Shown here piece after piece: positions 5,823-5,866 of a DNA stretch of 5,866 nucleotides. Numbering within the stretch: the stretch's first letter is position 1; each line of letters opens with the position of its first letter. Source of the DNA: Verrucomicrobiales bacterium (GTDB taxonomy: Bacteria > Verrucomicrobiota > Verrucomicrobiia > Limisphaerales > JAFMIX01); contig JAFMIX010000147.1 in NCBI GenBank assembly GCA_017853785.1, forward strand, positions 1-5,866, written 5' to 3'. Under the pieces are notes generated by a model, which did not search any database, had not been told where the DNA came from, and saw only the letters and a program-made list of their open reading frames with translations. The position numbers and the translations under genes were made by a program.

Positions 5823-5866
5823 AGATGATGATTGAGTTTGTTCCTGGACGCGCTCGCTGAAAAGTT
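5823..5866 (-). other. Partial leader upstream of the operon
   Basis: Only 44 bases upstream of the transporter start are inside the window. I see no clear -10/-35 pair or operator. An AGGA at 19 bases from the ATG is too far for a normal ribosome site. The promoter, or an earlier operon gene, must lie beyond the window edge. Confidence 0.5.

Overview
The window looks like part of a chromosome from a GC-rich Verrucomicrobiota bacterium (Limisphaerales/Pedosphaera-like), with Planctomycetota as the second choice. This is inferred from gene content: a Tat-exported Gfo/Idh/MocA oxidoreductase, a Tat-exported sugar-isomerase-type TIM barrel and a DUF1080 lipoprotein side by side. The noncoding end also carries intergenic repeat 'phrases' of the kind I associate with these phyla. 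No rRNA or marker gene is present to settle the taxonomy.

All real genes are on the minus strand, so the transcript reads from high to low coordinates. From 5822 down to 735 there is a compact four-gene operon: an NHS-type MFS transporter (5822-4506), a sugar phosphate isomerase/epimerase-like TIM barrel (4470-3505), a lipoprotein with two tandem DUF1080 (3-keto-disaccharide hydrolase-type) domains (3455-2085), and a Gfo/Idh/MocA oxidoreductase (2075-735). The gaps are 35, 49 and 9 bases. Only 44 bases upstream of the first gene are visible, so the promoter and any earlier operon members are outside the window.

The combination suggests a non-classical glycoside degradation route. The oxidoreductase would oxidise a sugar hydroxyl, probably at C3, to a ketone. 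The DUF1080 protein and/or the TIM barrel would then cleave or isomerise the activated 3-keto sugar, and the MFS carrier would import a product. All three enzymes carry export signals, two Tat-type and one lipoprotein-type, so the chemistry is predicted to occur outside the cytoplasm. The substrate cannot be read from the sequence.

Just past the operon (703-440) lies a remnant of an IS3-family transposase: the N-terminal HTH_21 segment without the catalytic DDE domain. The remaining 439 bases are noncoding and repeat-rich. They hold a 55-bp perfect direct repeat (1-55 and 242-296), each copy leading to a shared 10-bp anchor and then a different tail. They also hold a degenerate heptamer array of eleven in-phase units (203-279) that lacks any C on the + strand, an 8-bp-stem inverted repeat (155-176) and a 9-bp tandem repeat (331-354). 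This end is best read as a decayed insertion and repeat-accumulation zone.
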